Shown here: positions 1-8,358 of the stretch, one piece after another
Layout: each line of letters begins with the position of its first letter
Position numbering within the stretch: position 1 is the first letter of the stretch
Assembly (NCBI GenBank): GCA_041287865.1
Contig: JBGGMV010000074.1
Coordinates: 1 to 26,391 of the forward strand
Reading direction: 5' to 3'
Length of the DNA stretch: 26,391 bases
From: JAPWJZ01 sp041287865
Lineage (GTDB): Bacteria; Pseudomonadota; Alphaproteobacteria; Micavibrionales; UBA2020
Notes under the pieces: generated by a model
What the model was told of the DNA's origin: nothing
The model's database searches: none
Seen by the model: the letters and a program-made list of their open reading frames with translations, nothing else
Position numbers and translations under genes: made by a program

Positions 1-71
1 AAGGCCGTTCTACACCCCTTCCGTCTATCCCTTTTAACCCCTGTTTATTAACTATTATGTCAAATATTTGC

Positions 72-100
72 TTGCGCGGGATGGGGTATTGCGTTATGTT
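72..100 (+). promoter_or_regulatory. Predicted sigma-70 promoter for the zinc-finger protein gene
   Basis: A TTGCGC -35-like box (72-77) and a TATGTT -10-like box (95-100) are separated by exactly 17 bases. Transcription would start near 107, leaving a leader of about 20 bases that holds an AGAGGG ribosome binding site ahead of the ATG at 128. Bases 1-71 contain nothing I can recognise. The match is moderate and is read by eye. Confidence 0.45.
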
Positions 101-127
101 AATGCCAGTTTTTAGAGGGTCAATATA

Positions 128-1144
128 ATGAAAAAAGCACGTCTTCCCGACGGCCAGGTCATTCTGGCGAAACAGTACAACAAGGAAGCCCACGGCTGCG
201 AACTGCGCTGCGCCGATCCCAACTGCGAGGCCGGCATGGTCTTCCGCCGCGAAAGCCTGACGCATGGCGCGCAAAGCTTGCGCACCGCCGCTTTCGTTTC
301 CAAAGCCATCAAGGAACACAAGGCCGACTGCACCGAGCACGAAAACTTCGCCATCATGGCCAAGGGCAAGAAAAGCATCGAGCAGGGCCTGAAAGAAGGC
401 AAGACGATTGTCCTCAACGTGAACATGAACCTGACCGGCGTGTTCAACATGACAGTGAAAGACGCTGTCTTCAAACCCTCTACCCTCAAGCGCGGCAACT
501 ACGTCACCGCCGCCGCCAAGAACGTCGAAGACGTGCTGGAGCTGATCGAGACCATCCGCGAAAAAGGCGGCGAGGAAGGATTGGACAAAACCGTCGTCAA
601 CTACAAGGGCGACGTGATGAAGGTCAAAGAATTCCAGGTCGACAGCCGCGATGAATTCCGCGAACTGCTGAACAAGACCTACAAGGCCGAGACGGACGCC
701 GAGAAATTCCGCCGCCCGAAAAAAGATTACCCCCGCCTGATCAAGTTCACCGCCACCAAGAACACGCGCGAGCGTGAAGGCGGCGTGCTGCGCGGCACCC
801 CCCGCACCTTCACCTACCCGAACGGGAACAAGCTGATCCTGCTGCAAGTGGCGGATGTGCCGCCCGAATTCCAGGAAACCCTGCGCGGTGAAAACGTGCA
901 TATGCTGGCCACGCCCTCGCTGAACCTGTCCGAAGCGAAAGCCGCTTACGAGCAGCTGCAGAACCCGCAGAAACGCCCCATCTTCCTGAGCCTCCACTGG
1001 AAAGTGGTCGGCGCGCACCAGTTCACGCCCATGGAAGAGCCGGAAGCGGCCCCCGCTGCGCCGGAAACGAAGCCCGCAGCCGAAACGCCCGCGACGCAAA
1101 CCCAGCCCCCGCAGGCGCAGCAGCAGAACTTGTTCAAGCCGTAA
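128..1144 (+). CDS. Uncharacterised protein with N-terminal Cys/His zinc-finger-like motif
   Basis: This 338-residue protein has no signal peptide or membrane segment, so it is probably cytoplasmic. Residues 24-68 carry Cys24, Cys28, Cys33, then His64 and Cys68. That spacing recalls the metal-binding N-terminus of CoiA-like competence proteins (cysteines followed by a His/Cys pair after a helix), but the nuclease part of CoiA is not evident. Residues 75-300 look like a mixed alpha/beta domain with many charged residues. From about residue 302 the tail is low-complexity Pro/Ala/Gln/Glu, likely disordered, ending in NLFKP. The start is supported by AGAGGG seven bases upstream and a promoter at 72-100. 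It stands alone and converges with the next gene. I do not recognise the family; DNA or RNA binding is an inference from the zinc-finger-like motif only. Confidence 0.8.
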   Translation: MKKARLPDGQVILAKQYNKEAHGCELRCADPNCEAGMVFRRESLTHGAQSLRTAAFVSKAIKEHKADCTEHENFAIMAKGKKSIEQGLKEGKTIVLNVNMNLTGVFNMTVKDAVFKPSTLKRGNYVTAAAKNVEDVLELIETIREKGGEEGLDKTVVNYKGDVMKVKEFQVDSRDEFRELLNKTYKAETDAEKFRRPKKDYPRLIKFTATKNTREREGGVLRGTPRTFTYPNGNKLILLQVADVPPEFQETLRGENVHMLATPSLNLSEAKAAYEQLQNPQKRPIFLSLHWKVVGAHQFTPMEEPEAAPAAPETKPAAETPATQTQPPQAQQQNLFKP

Positions 1145-1185
1145 GGCCTGTCAGGCGCGCAAGAGCGTGCTGCATCCGGTAAGGT

Positions 1186-1563
1186 TCACTCTTCCCCTGC
1201 TTCGCGTTTCAATCGCTTCTGCCGCTTGCGCAGGAGAAGGAAGGTGACGCCCGCAAACACGAGGATGAGCAGCAACGCGAACCATCCCGTGCCGATGCGG
1301 TCGGCCAGCAGCCAGAAATAGGGCATACCGACAAGGCAGAGGCCCAGAACCGCGGCAGGAAAAGCAAAGAGGCAGATGATAAGCCCGATAACCCGCACCG
1401 CTTTCCACGGCGCCTTCATCATGGCGAATGATGCCAGCGCGACGAGGACGGGAATGGCTGTTAAAGAATACAGCACCTCCCGATCAGGGCCCGAGGCATA
1501 AGCCGGCGCTGCGGTCAGCAGCAGGACAGCCAGCAGCAGCAGGGTTTTGAATGCGGTTTTCAT
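1186..1563 (-). CDS. Small membrane protein with signal peptide and three membrane segments
   Basis: A 125-residue protein. Residues 1-23 look like a cleavable signal peptide (basic start, long Leu run, AYA before SG). Three hydrophobic segments follow at about 31-48, 57-78 and 93-111, and a strongly basic tail (RKRQKRLKR, 112-120) should lie in the cytoplasm. No enzymatic motif is visible. The ribosome binding site is weak. The gene converges on the zinc-finger gene, with about 40 bases between them and no clear terminator. A short inverted repeat (TTGTC-ACA-GACAA, 1597-1609) lies upstream and could be an operator. The alternate start and antisense frames in this stretch lack signal-peptide or membrane logic, so this strand is preferred. 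Function unknown. Confidence 0.65.
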   Translation of the reverse strand: MKTAFKTLLLLAVLLLTAAPAYASGPDREVLYSLTAIPVLVALASFAMMKAPWKAVRVIGLIICLFAFPAAVLGLCLVGMPYFWLLADRIGTGWFALLLILVFAGVTFLLLRKRQKRLKREAGEE

Positions 1564-1670
1564 TTTACGGGCAATTGTACTTGCGGCGCTCTGTTATTGT
1601 CACAGACAAAATGACGATGGACGTTTTTAAATCCCATTGATTTATCTCGATATTTTTAAATCATTTGCCG

Positions 1671-1698
1671 TATTGACCCGACCTTCTCTTTCTATAAT
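1671..1698 (+). promoter_or_regulatory. Predicted promoter of the 87-residue protein gene
   Basis: A perfect TATAAT -10 box lies at 1693-1698. The best -35 candidates are TATTGA (1671-1676, spacer 16) or the overlapping TTGACC (1673-1678, spacer 14, too short for the usual holoenzyme). The flanks are AT-rich compared with the surroundings. Transcription would start near 1705, with a leader of about 42 bases. Confidence 0.45.
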
Positions 1699-1746
1699 AT
1701 CCCCTGGTTAATATTTTCGTTCACTTATTTATCCAGGAGATACCAG

Positions 1747-2010
1747 ATGAGCCTCGTCGGCCCCAAAGCTTCCAACCCCACCCTGACCATCGAATTCAAC
1801 ACCCGCGTGAGCGCATCGGCCTATAGCCGCGCCCGCGACGAAGTGCTGATGACCAAAGGCGCGAAGTTCCTGTCGGAAGACGAAACTGCCCGCACGATGA
1901 AAGTCGAAGCGACCAACAGCAGCGTGAAAAACACGATCGAGGAAATCTCCGGCGTTGAAAAAGTCACGTCCGAGCAGAAGCCTGTCACCGGCTATCGCCA
2001 TCGCTTCTGA
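1747..2010 (+). CDS. Small soluble protein of unknown function (87 aa)
   Basis: An 87-residue protein without signal peptide or membrane segment. The order of segments reads strand (TLTIEF), helix (ASAYSRARDEVLM), strand (TMKVEAT), helix (SSVKNTIEEI), strand (VEKVTSE), which would suit a small ferredoxin-like or inhibitor-I9-like fold; this is inferred, not shown. An AGGAG site seven bases before the ATG is close to ideal, the promoter has a perfect -10, and a strong terminator follows 14 bases after the stop. It is therefore a single-gene unit that could be well expressed. No catalytic or metal-binding residues stand out and there is no cysteine. I do not recognise a named family. Confidence 0.75.
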   Translation: MSLVGPKASNPTLTIEFNTRVSASAYSRARDEVLMTKGAKFLSEDETARTMKVEATNSSVKNTIEEISGVEKVTSEQKPVTGYRHRF

Positions 2011-2023
2011 GATTTAGACACTC

Positions 2024-2059
2024 AAAAATCCCGCGCACCGGAAGGGCGCGGGATTTTTT
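2024..2059. terminator. Bidirectional Rho-independent terminator
   Basis: A 13-base perfect stem (2024-2036 with 2046-2058) is built on ATCCCGCGC/GCGCGGGAT. It has a nine-base loop, a run of A on the left and T on the right. It can end transcription of the 87-residue gene from the left and of the DUF4919 gene, which stops at 2087, from the right. Confidence 0.9.
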
Positions 2060-2086
2060 ATTGCGCGGCGCGGTTAATTTCCGCCT

Positions 2087-3430
2087 CTACGGCTTCTCCG
2101 GTTTTTTCTGGCTGTCCTGCCGGATAGGGCCGACCTTCAGCTTGTCGAGGTTCAGGCCTTCGGTTGCGCGCGGGTCGAGGCGGAAGACAAGATCGCGCGG
2201 GTTTTTGCCGTCGGGATCGGTGACGCCGAAGGTAATCTGCAGCTGCCCCTCCACCAGTTCATGAATGTTTTTGTCCGTCGGCTTGTAGCGCAGGGAGGCG
2301 TAATAGGTCGCTTCCTCGAGACTGATGGGCCGGTAGGGTTTTTCCGCGGTGCCCTCGCCGCTGCGGGCCAGGCTGTCGAGCAGACCCTTGAAGGCCGCTT
2401 TTTCAAGATCGCCGTTGATGTAAACGGGCTTTTTCGCGTCATAGAGGTTGAGGGCATAGGAATGCATGGCCATGCTGCCGAAGAAATTCTTCTGGATTTG
2501 CGTGAACAGCTCGATGGCTTCCGGCGTTTCACGGCGCGCCACATAGAACACGGCATCACGCCCGTTGCTGGCCAGGCGCGTACCGCCGACGGCTTTGTAA
2601 TAGCTGGACGACGCGAATTGCGCGCGGATGCCGTCCCAGTCGGCGGCGTCAGAATCTTTCATCGCGGCCTCGACCAGTTTCAGATAGGCGGCGTCTTCGG
2701 GCTTGACCGGCGGCGCTGACGGCGCTGGCGAAGCGCTGGCCAGTTTCGCCGTCTTGCCCGCGGCCGCGAGCTTTCGCTCCAGCTCGCCCATCGGCCCTTT
2801 GTCGAGCCGCTGGAAACGCGCGGTGATGTCAAAGAACATTTCCGGCACGACGTTGTCGCCCTGGTTCGGGAACTGGAAGACGTCGTACATGCGGCCGTTG
2901 CCCTGCTCCAGCGTTTTGCGGTTGAACTTCAGGCCGTAGTAGGACTGCATCAAGACATGCTGTTCCTCGATCGTGATCGCCTTGAAGGCGGTTTTCATGC
3001 TGCGGCCGTCGCCTGTCGCCCTGAAGGCGTCGACCAGCCCCTTGATCGCCGTTTTCTCGGCCTCGGGATTGATGAAGGTGGCTTTGCTTTTTTCATGCGC
3101 CTTCAGCGCGGCGAAATGCGCGCCCATGCAGGCATAGTGCTGGCGCAACACTTCTTTCGCCTTGGCGACATTTTCAGGAGTCGGGTCGGCGGCGGCCTTG
3201 TCGACCGCCGTGCCGGCGTCGATCGGGAAGCCGAAGCCGTTGTGGCTGTAATAGAAACCTGTGTCGATATATGTCTCGCGCAGCTTGGCCCAGTCGGCCT
3301 TGGCGGGGTCGGCCATCGCGGCGTCGACAAGCTTGAGGTATTCCTCGTCCTTCGGCCCTGTTTCGGCGCAAGCCGCGAAGGATTGCAACGCGAAGAGTGC
3401 CGCGACCAGCGCCAGAAGAAATTTTTTCAT
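2087..3430 (-). CDS. Secreted protein with two tandem DUF4919-like domains
   Basis: A 447-residue exported protein. The open frame extends to 3496, but the ATG at 3430 gives a classical signal peptide (MKK, then a hydrophobic core to about residue 19, cleavage near the AACA site), so I use that start. The mature part has two homologous halves of about 190 residues. Each begins with an acidic YLKLV(D/E)AAM helix, then a W..(L/I)R segment and YY, then an (A/I)KGL(V/L)D or FKGLLD helix, then a GDG or GEG turn followed by ITIEE or ISLEE, and ends in a beta-rich stretch (MFFDITARF in the first copy). This order matches my memory of DUF4919, a family known mostly from Bacteroidetes. The halves are joined by an Ala/Pro linker. 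No catalytic residues are known. It lies downstream of the suc block with a gap of about 90 bases, and may or may not be co-transcribed. Confidence 0.75.
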   Translation of the reverse strand: MKKFLLALVAALFALQSFAACAETGPKDEEYLKLVDAAMADPAKADWAKLRETYIDTGFYYSHNGFGFPIDAGTAVDKAAADPTPENVAKAKEVLRQHYACMGAHFAALKAHEKSKATFINPEAEKTAIKGLVDAFRATGDGRSMKTAFKAITIEEQHVLMQSYYGLKFNRKTLEQGNGRMYDVFQFPNQGDNVVPEMFFDITARFQRLDKGPMGELERKLAAAGKTAKLASASPAPSAPPVKPEDAAYLKLVEAAMKDSDAADWDGIRAQFASSSYYKAVGGTRLASNGRDAVFYVARRETPEAIELFTQIQKNFFGSMAMHSYALNLYDAKKPVYINGDLEKAAFKGLLDSLARSGEGTAEKPYRPISLEEATYYASLRYKPTDKNIHELVEGQLQITFGVTDPDGKNPRDLVFRLDPRATEGLNLDKLKVGPIRQDSQKKPEKP

Positions 3431-3520
3431 GAGAAAACCGCCCTGAAAGGAATAAACAACAAGCCTCCGCAAGTGTAGCAGGTGCGGATTAATCATCCGT
3501 TAGCGCATGATTACGGCAAA

Positions 3521-4249
3521 CTACGGCGTCAGCGCCTTGGCGCGCCTGAACTTCCCGTGTTCGAGGAAGTAGCGCGTCTGCTTGATGGCGTCGCTGTTCA
3601 TGTTGATGAAGGTATGGCTGGCGTGGACGACGATATGATCCTTCGCGCCCTTCACGCCTGTCGCGGATTTGACCGAGACCTTGCCGTCATCGGGGCCGTT
3701 GATGAGGATATAGGAAGAAATAGGATCGACCGTGCGGTCGCCCGCGATGCAGCCGAGGTCGTAGTCGATCTCCGGCACCTCAAGCCCTGCGGTGCGGTGT
3801 TCCGTCGTCAGCTGGCCGCCGGCGGGGCCGAAGAAAGACCTGTAAACGAACCGCGCATTGAGCGCATCCGCCACCTCAGAACCCTCATTGGGCGTCGCCA
3901 TCACCACGACGCGGCCGAGGTTATCGGGCCGGTATTTGGCGAGGAAGGACTGTATCACCAGCCCGCCCATGGAATAGCCGACGAAATGGATTTTGTTGCC
4001 GTTGCCGGCATTAAACTCCTCGATCTTCGGCTTCAGACGGAGCGCGAGCGCCTCGATCGTGTATTTGCGCGACGGATAATCGAGGTTGAGCACGGTATAG
4101 CCGTGCTTTTCAAGACTGCGCTGCAGGCTGGTCATGGTGGCGGCGGTGCGGCCGATGCCGTGCAGAAGGACGACATAGTCGCCCTTATCCGCCAGCGCAG
4201 GTTGCACCGCCAGCAGTAGCATGAGCAGAGCTGCGAATAGCTTCCGCAA
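3521..4249 (-). CDS. Exported alpha/beta hydrolase (lipase/esterase-like), TTG start
   Basis: A 242-residue alpha/beta hydrolase of the small lipase/PGAP1-like type. The oxyanion-side motif LLHGIG is at 28-33 and the nucleophile elbow GYSMGG at 91-96 places the catalytic serine at 93. Asp187/188 (in GPDDGKV) and His212 (in HASHTF) are the likely rest of the triad. An N-terminal signal peptide (RK, Leu/Ala core, ALA before DKG) points to the periplasm. The start is TTG, in frame with and three bases after the sucB stop. The first ATG (4222) would cut the basic n-region off the signal peptide, so TTG is preferred. The gene is almost certainly expressed with sucB by coupling. The substrate is unknown; a role in the TCA cycle is unlikely. 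Confidence 0.8.
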   Translation of the reverse strand: MRKLFAALLMLLLAVQPALADKGDYVVLLHGIGRTAATMTSLQRSLEKHGYTVLNLDYPSRKYTIEALALRLKPKIEEFNAGNGNKIHFVGYSMGGLVIQSFLAKYRPDNLGRVVVMATPNEGSEVADALNARFVYRSFFGPAGGQLTTEHRTAGLEVPEIDYDLGCIAGDRTVDPISSYILINGPDDGKVSVKSATGVKGAKDHIVVHASHTFINMNSDAIKQTRYFLEHGKFRRAKALTP

Positions 4250-4252
4250 TGA

Positions 4253-5473
4253 TTAGACGTCCAGCAGCAGGCGTTGCGGATCTTCGATCGCGTCCTTGAT
4301 GCGGACGAGGAAGCTGACCGCCTCGCGACCGTCGATGATGCGATGATCGTAGGACAACGCGATATACATCATCGGGCGCACGACGACCTGACCGCCCACA
4401 GCGATGGGACGTTCCTGGATTTTGTGCATGCCCAGGATGCCCGACTGCGGCGGGTTCAAAATCGGCGTGGACATCAGCGATCCGAAAATGCCGCCGTTGG
4501 TGATGGTAAAGGTGCCTCCCGAGAGCTCATCAAGGCCGATCTTGCCGTCTTTCGCGCGCAGGCCGAGGTCACCGATCGATTTTTCAATCTGGGCGAAGCC
4601 TTTTTCGTCGGCATCGCGCAGCACGGGGACGATCAGGCCGGTGGGGGTCGAAACCGCCACGCCGATATCGTAGTAGTTTTTATAGACAATATCGTCGCCG
4701 TCGATTTCAGCGTTCACGGCGGGGAAATCCTTCAGCGCCTGAATGGCGGCCTTGACGAAGAAGGACATGAAGCCGAGCTTCACGCCGTGTTTCTTCTCGA
4801 AGCTGTCTTTATATTGCGTGCGCAGCGCCATGACGTGGCTCATGTCGACCTCGTTGAAGGTCGTGAGCATCGCGGCGGTGTTTTGCGCTTCTTTCAGGCG
4901 CTCGGCGATGCGCATGCGGAGACGCGTCATGCGGACGCGTTCTTCGCGGTCGGCCTTGCTGCGCGGGCCCGAGGGGGCTGCGGGGGCTTTGGCGGCGGGG
5001 GCGGATGCGGGTTTGCTGAGAGCATCCAGAACGTCGCCCTTGGTCAGGCGGCCATCCTTGCCGGTACCCTGAATGCCCGATGTATCGACTTTTTTGTCGT
5101 CCACCAGCTTGCGCACGGCGGGAGACAGGAAGCTGTCGTTGGAAACGGGTTTCGATGCCGCCTGCTGTGCCTTGGGCGCTTCGGTTTTGGCGGGGGCTTT
5201 GGCTTCCGCCGCTTTCGGGGCGGGAGCTGCGCCGGAACCTTCACCGATGCTGCCGAGGACGGCGCCGACGGCAACGTTGCCGCCGGTCTGCACCTTGATT
5301 TCCTTCAGCACGCCTGCGGATTTGGCGTTCACTTCCAGCGTGACTTTGTCGGTTTCAAGTTCCACCAGCGGGTCATCGACGGCGATGGTGTCGCCGACTT
5401 TTTTGAGCCATTTCGCGACGGTGGCTTCCTTGACCGATTCACCCAGCGCGGGGACGACGATTTCGACTGCCAT
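4253..5473 (-). CDS. sucB: Dihydrolipoyl succinyltransferase, E2 of 2-oxoglutarate dehydrogenase
   Basis: E2 core of the 2-oxoglutarate dehydrogenase complex. It transfers the succinyl group from E1 to CoA through a lipoyl arm. The 406-residue protein has one lipoyl domain at residues 1-78 with the lipoylated lysine in ETDKV at K43. An Ala/Pro/Lys linker follows, then the peripheral-subunit-binding domain (about 112-153, SPAVRKLV...GKDGRLTKGDV) and a catalytic domain ending in the DHRxxDG motif with His377 and Asp381. The length is normal for SucB. The frame is open to a TTG at 5479, but the ATG at 5473 has a TAGGAG site that overlaps the sucA stop, so I start there. It sits 11 bases after sucA. 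A pyruvate-dehydrogenase E2 is excluded by the neighbours and the single lipoyl domain. Confidence 0.97.
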   Translation of the reverse strand: MAVEIVVPALGESVKEATVAKWLKKVGDTIAVDDPLVELETDKVTLEVNAKSAGVLKEIKVQTGGNVAVGAVLGSIGEGSGAAPAPKAAEAKAPAKTEAPKAQQAASKPVSNDSFLSPAVRKLVDDKKVDTSGIQGTGKDGRLTKGDVLDALSKPASAPAAKAPAAPSGPRSKADREERVRMTRLRMRIAERLKEAQNTAAMLTTFNEVDMSHVMALRTQYKDSFEKKHGVKLGFMSFFVKAAIQALKDFPAVNAEIDGDDIVYKNYYDIGVAVSTPTGLIVPVLRDADEKGFAQIEKSIGDLGLRAKDGKIGLDELSGGTFTITNGGIFGSLMSTPILNPPQSGILGMHKIQERPIAVGGQVVVRPMMYIALSYDHRIIDGREAVSFLVRIKDAIEDPQRLLLDV

Positions 5474-5484
5474 TTTCAATACTC

Positions 5485-8355
5485 CTAAAGCGTGAGCGCG
5501 CCGTTGATAAGCGCCTCTTGTTCCTTGTTATGCGTTTTGAGCGAGCCGGTGGCGGGCGCCGCAGCGGCGGGGCGTCCGACATACGACGGGCGTCCGGCCT
5601 TGTGCTTGATCGACTTCAACACGCCTTCGATGCGGCGGTCGAGGAAGAGCCAGCCGCCCTGGTTTTCAGGTTCTTCCTGGCACCAGATGATTTCGGCGTT
5701 CGGGTATTTGCGCAGCTCGTCCGCCAGCGGTTTTTCGGGGAAGGGGTAGAACTGCTCAAGGCGCACAAGGGCGATATTCTTGATGCCCTTTTTCTCGCGC
5801 GCTTCGAACAGGTCGTAGTAAACCTTGCCCGAGCAGATAACGACGCGCTTGATGTCTTTGTCGAGGCTCTGCGTTTCGCCGATCACCCGGTGGAAACGCG
5901 TATCGCCGGTCATTTCCTTCAGCGTGGAGACGCACAATTTATGGCGCAGCAGCGATTTGGGCGTCATGACAACGAGCGGCTTACGGAAGTCGCGGCGCAT
6001 CTGGCGGCGCAGCGCGTGGTAATAGTTGGCGGGGGTGGAGCAGTTCAGCACCTGCCAGTTATCCTCTGCGCACAATTGCAGGAAACGCTCGAGACGGCCC
6101 GAGGAGTGTTCAGGCCCCTGCCCTTCATAACCATGCGGCAGCAGCAGCGTGAGCGCCGACATGCGCAGCCATTTGGTTTCGGCGGAGGCGATAAACTGGT
6201 CGATCAGCACCTGCGCGCCGTTGACGAAGTCACCAAACTGGCCTTCCCACAACACGAGCGCATTGGGGTCGGCGGTGGAGAAACCGTATTCGAAGCCCAT
6301 CACGGCGGCTTCGGACAGCGGGCTGTCGTGCACTTCGAACTTCGCCTGTTTGTCGTCGATATTGTTGAGCGGCAGATAGCGTTGTTCGTTTGATTGATCT
6401 GTCAGCGCGGCGTGACGGTGCGAGAAGGTGCCGCGCCCGCAATCCTGACCCGAGAGGCGCACGCGGTGGCCTTCGGTGCAGAGCGCGCCAAAGGCAAGCG
6501 CCTCGGCAGTCGCCCAGTCAAAACCTTCGCCGGTTTCGAACATCTTCTTTTTCGCGTCCAACTGGCGGGCGATTTTGCTGTTAAGATCGAATCCTGCGGG
6601 CAATGTGGTCAAAGCCTTGCCGATTTTCTGCGCGAGGTCGTTGGTGATCGAGGTTTCGCCGGAGCGTTCCTCGCCATAGGCGAGTTTCAATCCGCTCCAG
6701 TGGCCTTCCAGCATATCGGCGCGGTTGGGCTTGTAGCTTGTCGCGGCCTGGAATTCACGTTCCAGATGGTCGAAGAAATCCTTGTTGATCTGGTCGGCTT
6801 CGGCCTGAGAGAGGGAGCCTTCTGCTACCAGCTTCGCGGCATAGCCGGTGCGCGTCGTGGCCTTTTCCTTGATGACCTTGTACATCTGCGGCTGCGTAAA
6901 GGCAGGTTCGTCCGACTCGTTGTGGCCGTGGCGGCGGTAGCAGATGATATCGACGAAGACGTCTTTCTTGAAGGCTTGGCGGTATTCGATGGCCATGCGG
7001 CTGACGTGCATCACGGCTTCGACATCGTCGCCGTTGACGTGGAAGATGGGCGATTGCACCATCTTGCCCACATCGGTGCAATAGCTGCCCGAGCGCGAAT
7101 AGAGCGGTGCGGTGGTGAAACCGATCTGGTTGTTGATGACGATATGCATCGTGCCGCCGACGCGGTAGCCCGGCAGTTCCGACATCATGATCGTTTCGGC
7201 AACAATGCCCTGCCCCGACAACGCGGCGTCGCCGTGGATCAGGATGGGCAATACTTTCTGGCGTTCGGAATCTTTATTGAGGTGCTGCTTCGCGCGCGCC
7301 TTGCCGACGACGACGGGGTCGACGAATTCGAGGTGCGAGGGGTTCGGCACGACCGACATATGCACCATCGTGCCGTTGAAATCGCGGTCCGACGACGTAC
7401 CCATATGATACTTCACGTCACCCGAGCCCTGCACGTCGTCAGGTTTTGCCGGTGTGCCCTGGAATTCGGAGAACATGGCCGTAAAGGGCTTGTTCATCAC
7501 GTTGGTCAAAACGTTCAGGCGGCCGCGGTGGGCCATGCCAAGGATGATTTCGTTCACGCCCAGCTGCGCGCCACGGCTGATGACTTCCTCGATTGCGGGG
7601 ATAACGCTCTCGCCGCCTTCAACGCCGAAGCGTTTCGTGCCGGTGAATTTGGTATCGAGGAATTTCTCGAAACCTTCAGCCGCCGTCAGGCGTTTCAGGA
7701 AATGTTTTTTCTCCTGCGCCGAAAATGCGGGGCGGTTGCGCGATTTTTCAAGGCGGTTTTGCAGCCATGCCTTTTGTTCCGGCACCTGAATATGCATGAA
7801 TTCGACGCCGATGGTGCCGCTGTATGTATCTTGCAACAGCTTCACGATATCGCGTAAGGGGGCAGTATCAATGCCCAGCGCCCCGCCCATCATGATGGGC
7901 TTGTCCATATCGGCATCCGTGAACCCATACGTTTTGGGGTCAAGTTCCGGATGGTATTTGCGCTCCATCAATCCCAGCGGGTCGAGGTCGGCCATCAGGT
8001 GACCGCGCACCTGATAGGAACGCATCAGCAGGAAAGCGCGCAGGCTGTCAGACACCACGGCGCGGCTGTCGGCAGGCGACGGCGCGGCTTTACCGCCCTT
8101 TTCGTCCTTCTTGGCCGGTTTCGCATCGTCGCTATTGGCGGGCGTGGACAGGACAGCGGCGAGTTTCTCGGGCGCGGGAGTCCAGCTTGCGCCGCGCAGT
8201 TCCTCGATCAGCAGTTTGCCTTCGTCGCCGATGCTGCCGAACAAATCAGCCCAGCTGGCGTCGATGCTGCCGGGGTTCTTGGTGTATTTGTCGTACAGTT
8301 CGGCGATATAGTCGGAACCGGCGGCGGTGAGGAAGCTGAGCGTGTCGCGTGTCAT
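5485..8355 (-). CDS. sucA: 2-oxoglutarate dehydrogenase E1 component
   Basis: Thiamine-diphosphate-dependent E1 that decarboxylates 2-oxoglutarate and succinylates the lipoyl arm of SucB. At 956 residues it is of usual length. The N-terminal 40 residues (SDYIAELYDKY...WADLF) form the E2-binding arm typical of OGDH E1. A linker rich in Lys/Ala/Asp (about 72-97) leads to the catalytic core, with GMAHRGRLNVL at 273-283, the ThDP/Mg motif starting GDAALSGQG (375-383) and closing in NNQIGF (408-413). The transketolase-like pyrimidine-binding domain and the C-terminal domain are present, with QEEPENQGGW near the end. The start ATG lies three bases after the sucD stop, with only a weak site, so translation is probably coupled. 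Confidence 0.98.
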   Translation of the reverse strand: MTRDTLSFLTAAGSDYIAELYDKYTKNPGSIDASWADLFGSIGDEGKLLIEELRGASWTPAPEKLAAVLSTPANSDDAKPAKKDEKGGKAAPSPADSRAVVSDSLRAFLLMRSYQVRGHLMADLDPLGLMERKYHPELDPKTYGFTDADMDKPIMMGGALGIDTAPLRDIVKLLQDTYSGTIGVEFMHIQVPEQKAWLQNRLEKSRNRPAFSAQEKKHFLKRLTAAEGFEKFLDTKFTGTKRFGVEGGESVIPAIEEVISRGAQLGVNEIILGMAHRGRLNVLTNVMNKPFTAMFSEFQGTPAKPDDVQGSGDVKYHMGTSSDRDFNGTMVHMSVVPNPSHLEFVDPVVVGKARAKQHLNKDSERQKVLPILIHGDAALSGQGIVAETIMMSELPGYRVGGTMHIVINNQIGFTTAPLYSRSGSYCTDVGKMVQSPIFHVNGDDVEAVMHVSRMAIEYRQAFKKDVFVDIICYRRHGHNESDEPAFTQPQMYKVIKEKATTRTGYAAKLVAEGSLSQAEADQINKDFFDHLEREFQAATSYKPNRADMLEGHWSGLKLAYGEERSGETSITNDLAQKIGKALTTLPAGFDLNSKIARQLDAKKKMFETGEGFDWATAEALAFGALCTEGHRVRLSGQDCGRGTFSHRHAALTDQSNEQRYLPLNNIDDKQAKFEVHDSPLSEAAVMGFEYGFSTADPNALVLWEGQFGDFVNGAQVLIDQFIASAETKWLRMSALTLLLPHGYEGQGPEHSSGRLERFLQLCAEDNWQVLNCSTPANYYHALRRQMRRDFRKPLVVMTPKSLLRHKLCVSTLKEMTGDTRFHRVIGETQSLDKDIKRVVICSGKVYYDLFEAREKKGIKNIALVRLEQFYPFPEKPLADELRKYPNAEIIWCQEEPENQGGWLFLDRRIEGVLKSIKHKAGRPSYVGRPAAAAPATGSLKTHNKEQEALINGALTL

Positions 8356-8358
8356 GTG

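Noticed and set aside
3370..3430. Lipobox in the DUF4919 protein (FAAC)
   Set aside because: The -3 position is Phe rather than Leu/Val/Ile, so an ordinary signal-peptidase-I site is more likely.
5474..5479. TTG start for sucB two codons upstream
   Set aside because: The ATG at 5473 has ideal spacing to TAGGAG and yields the normal MAVEIVVP N-terminus.
4274..5488. Long plus-strand open frame opposite sucB (about 400 codons)
   Set aside because: It mirrors the third-position GC bias of sucB, is His/Asp/Arg-rich without any motif, has no ribosome binding site, and sucB is certain. The same applies to long frames opposite sucA, sucC and the DUF2336/Sel1 genes.
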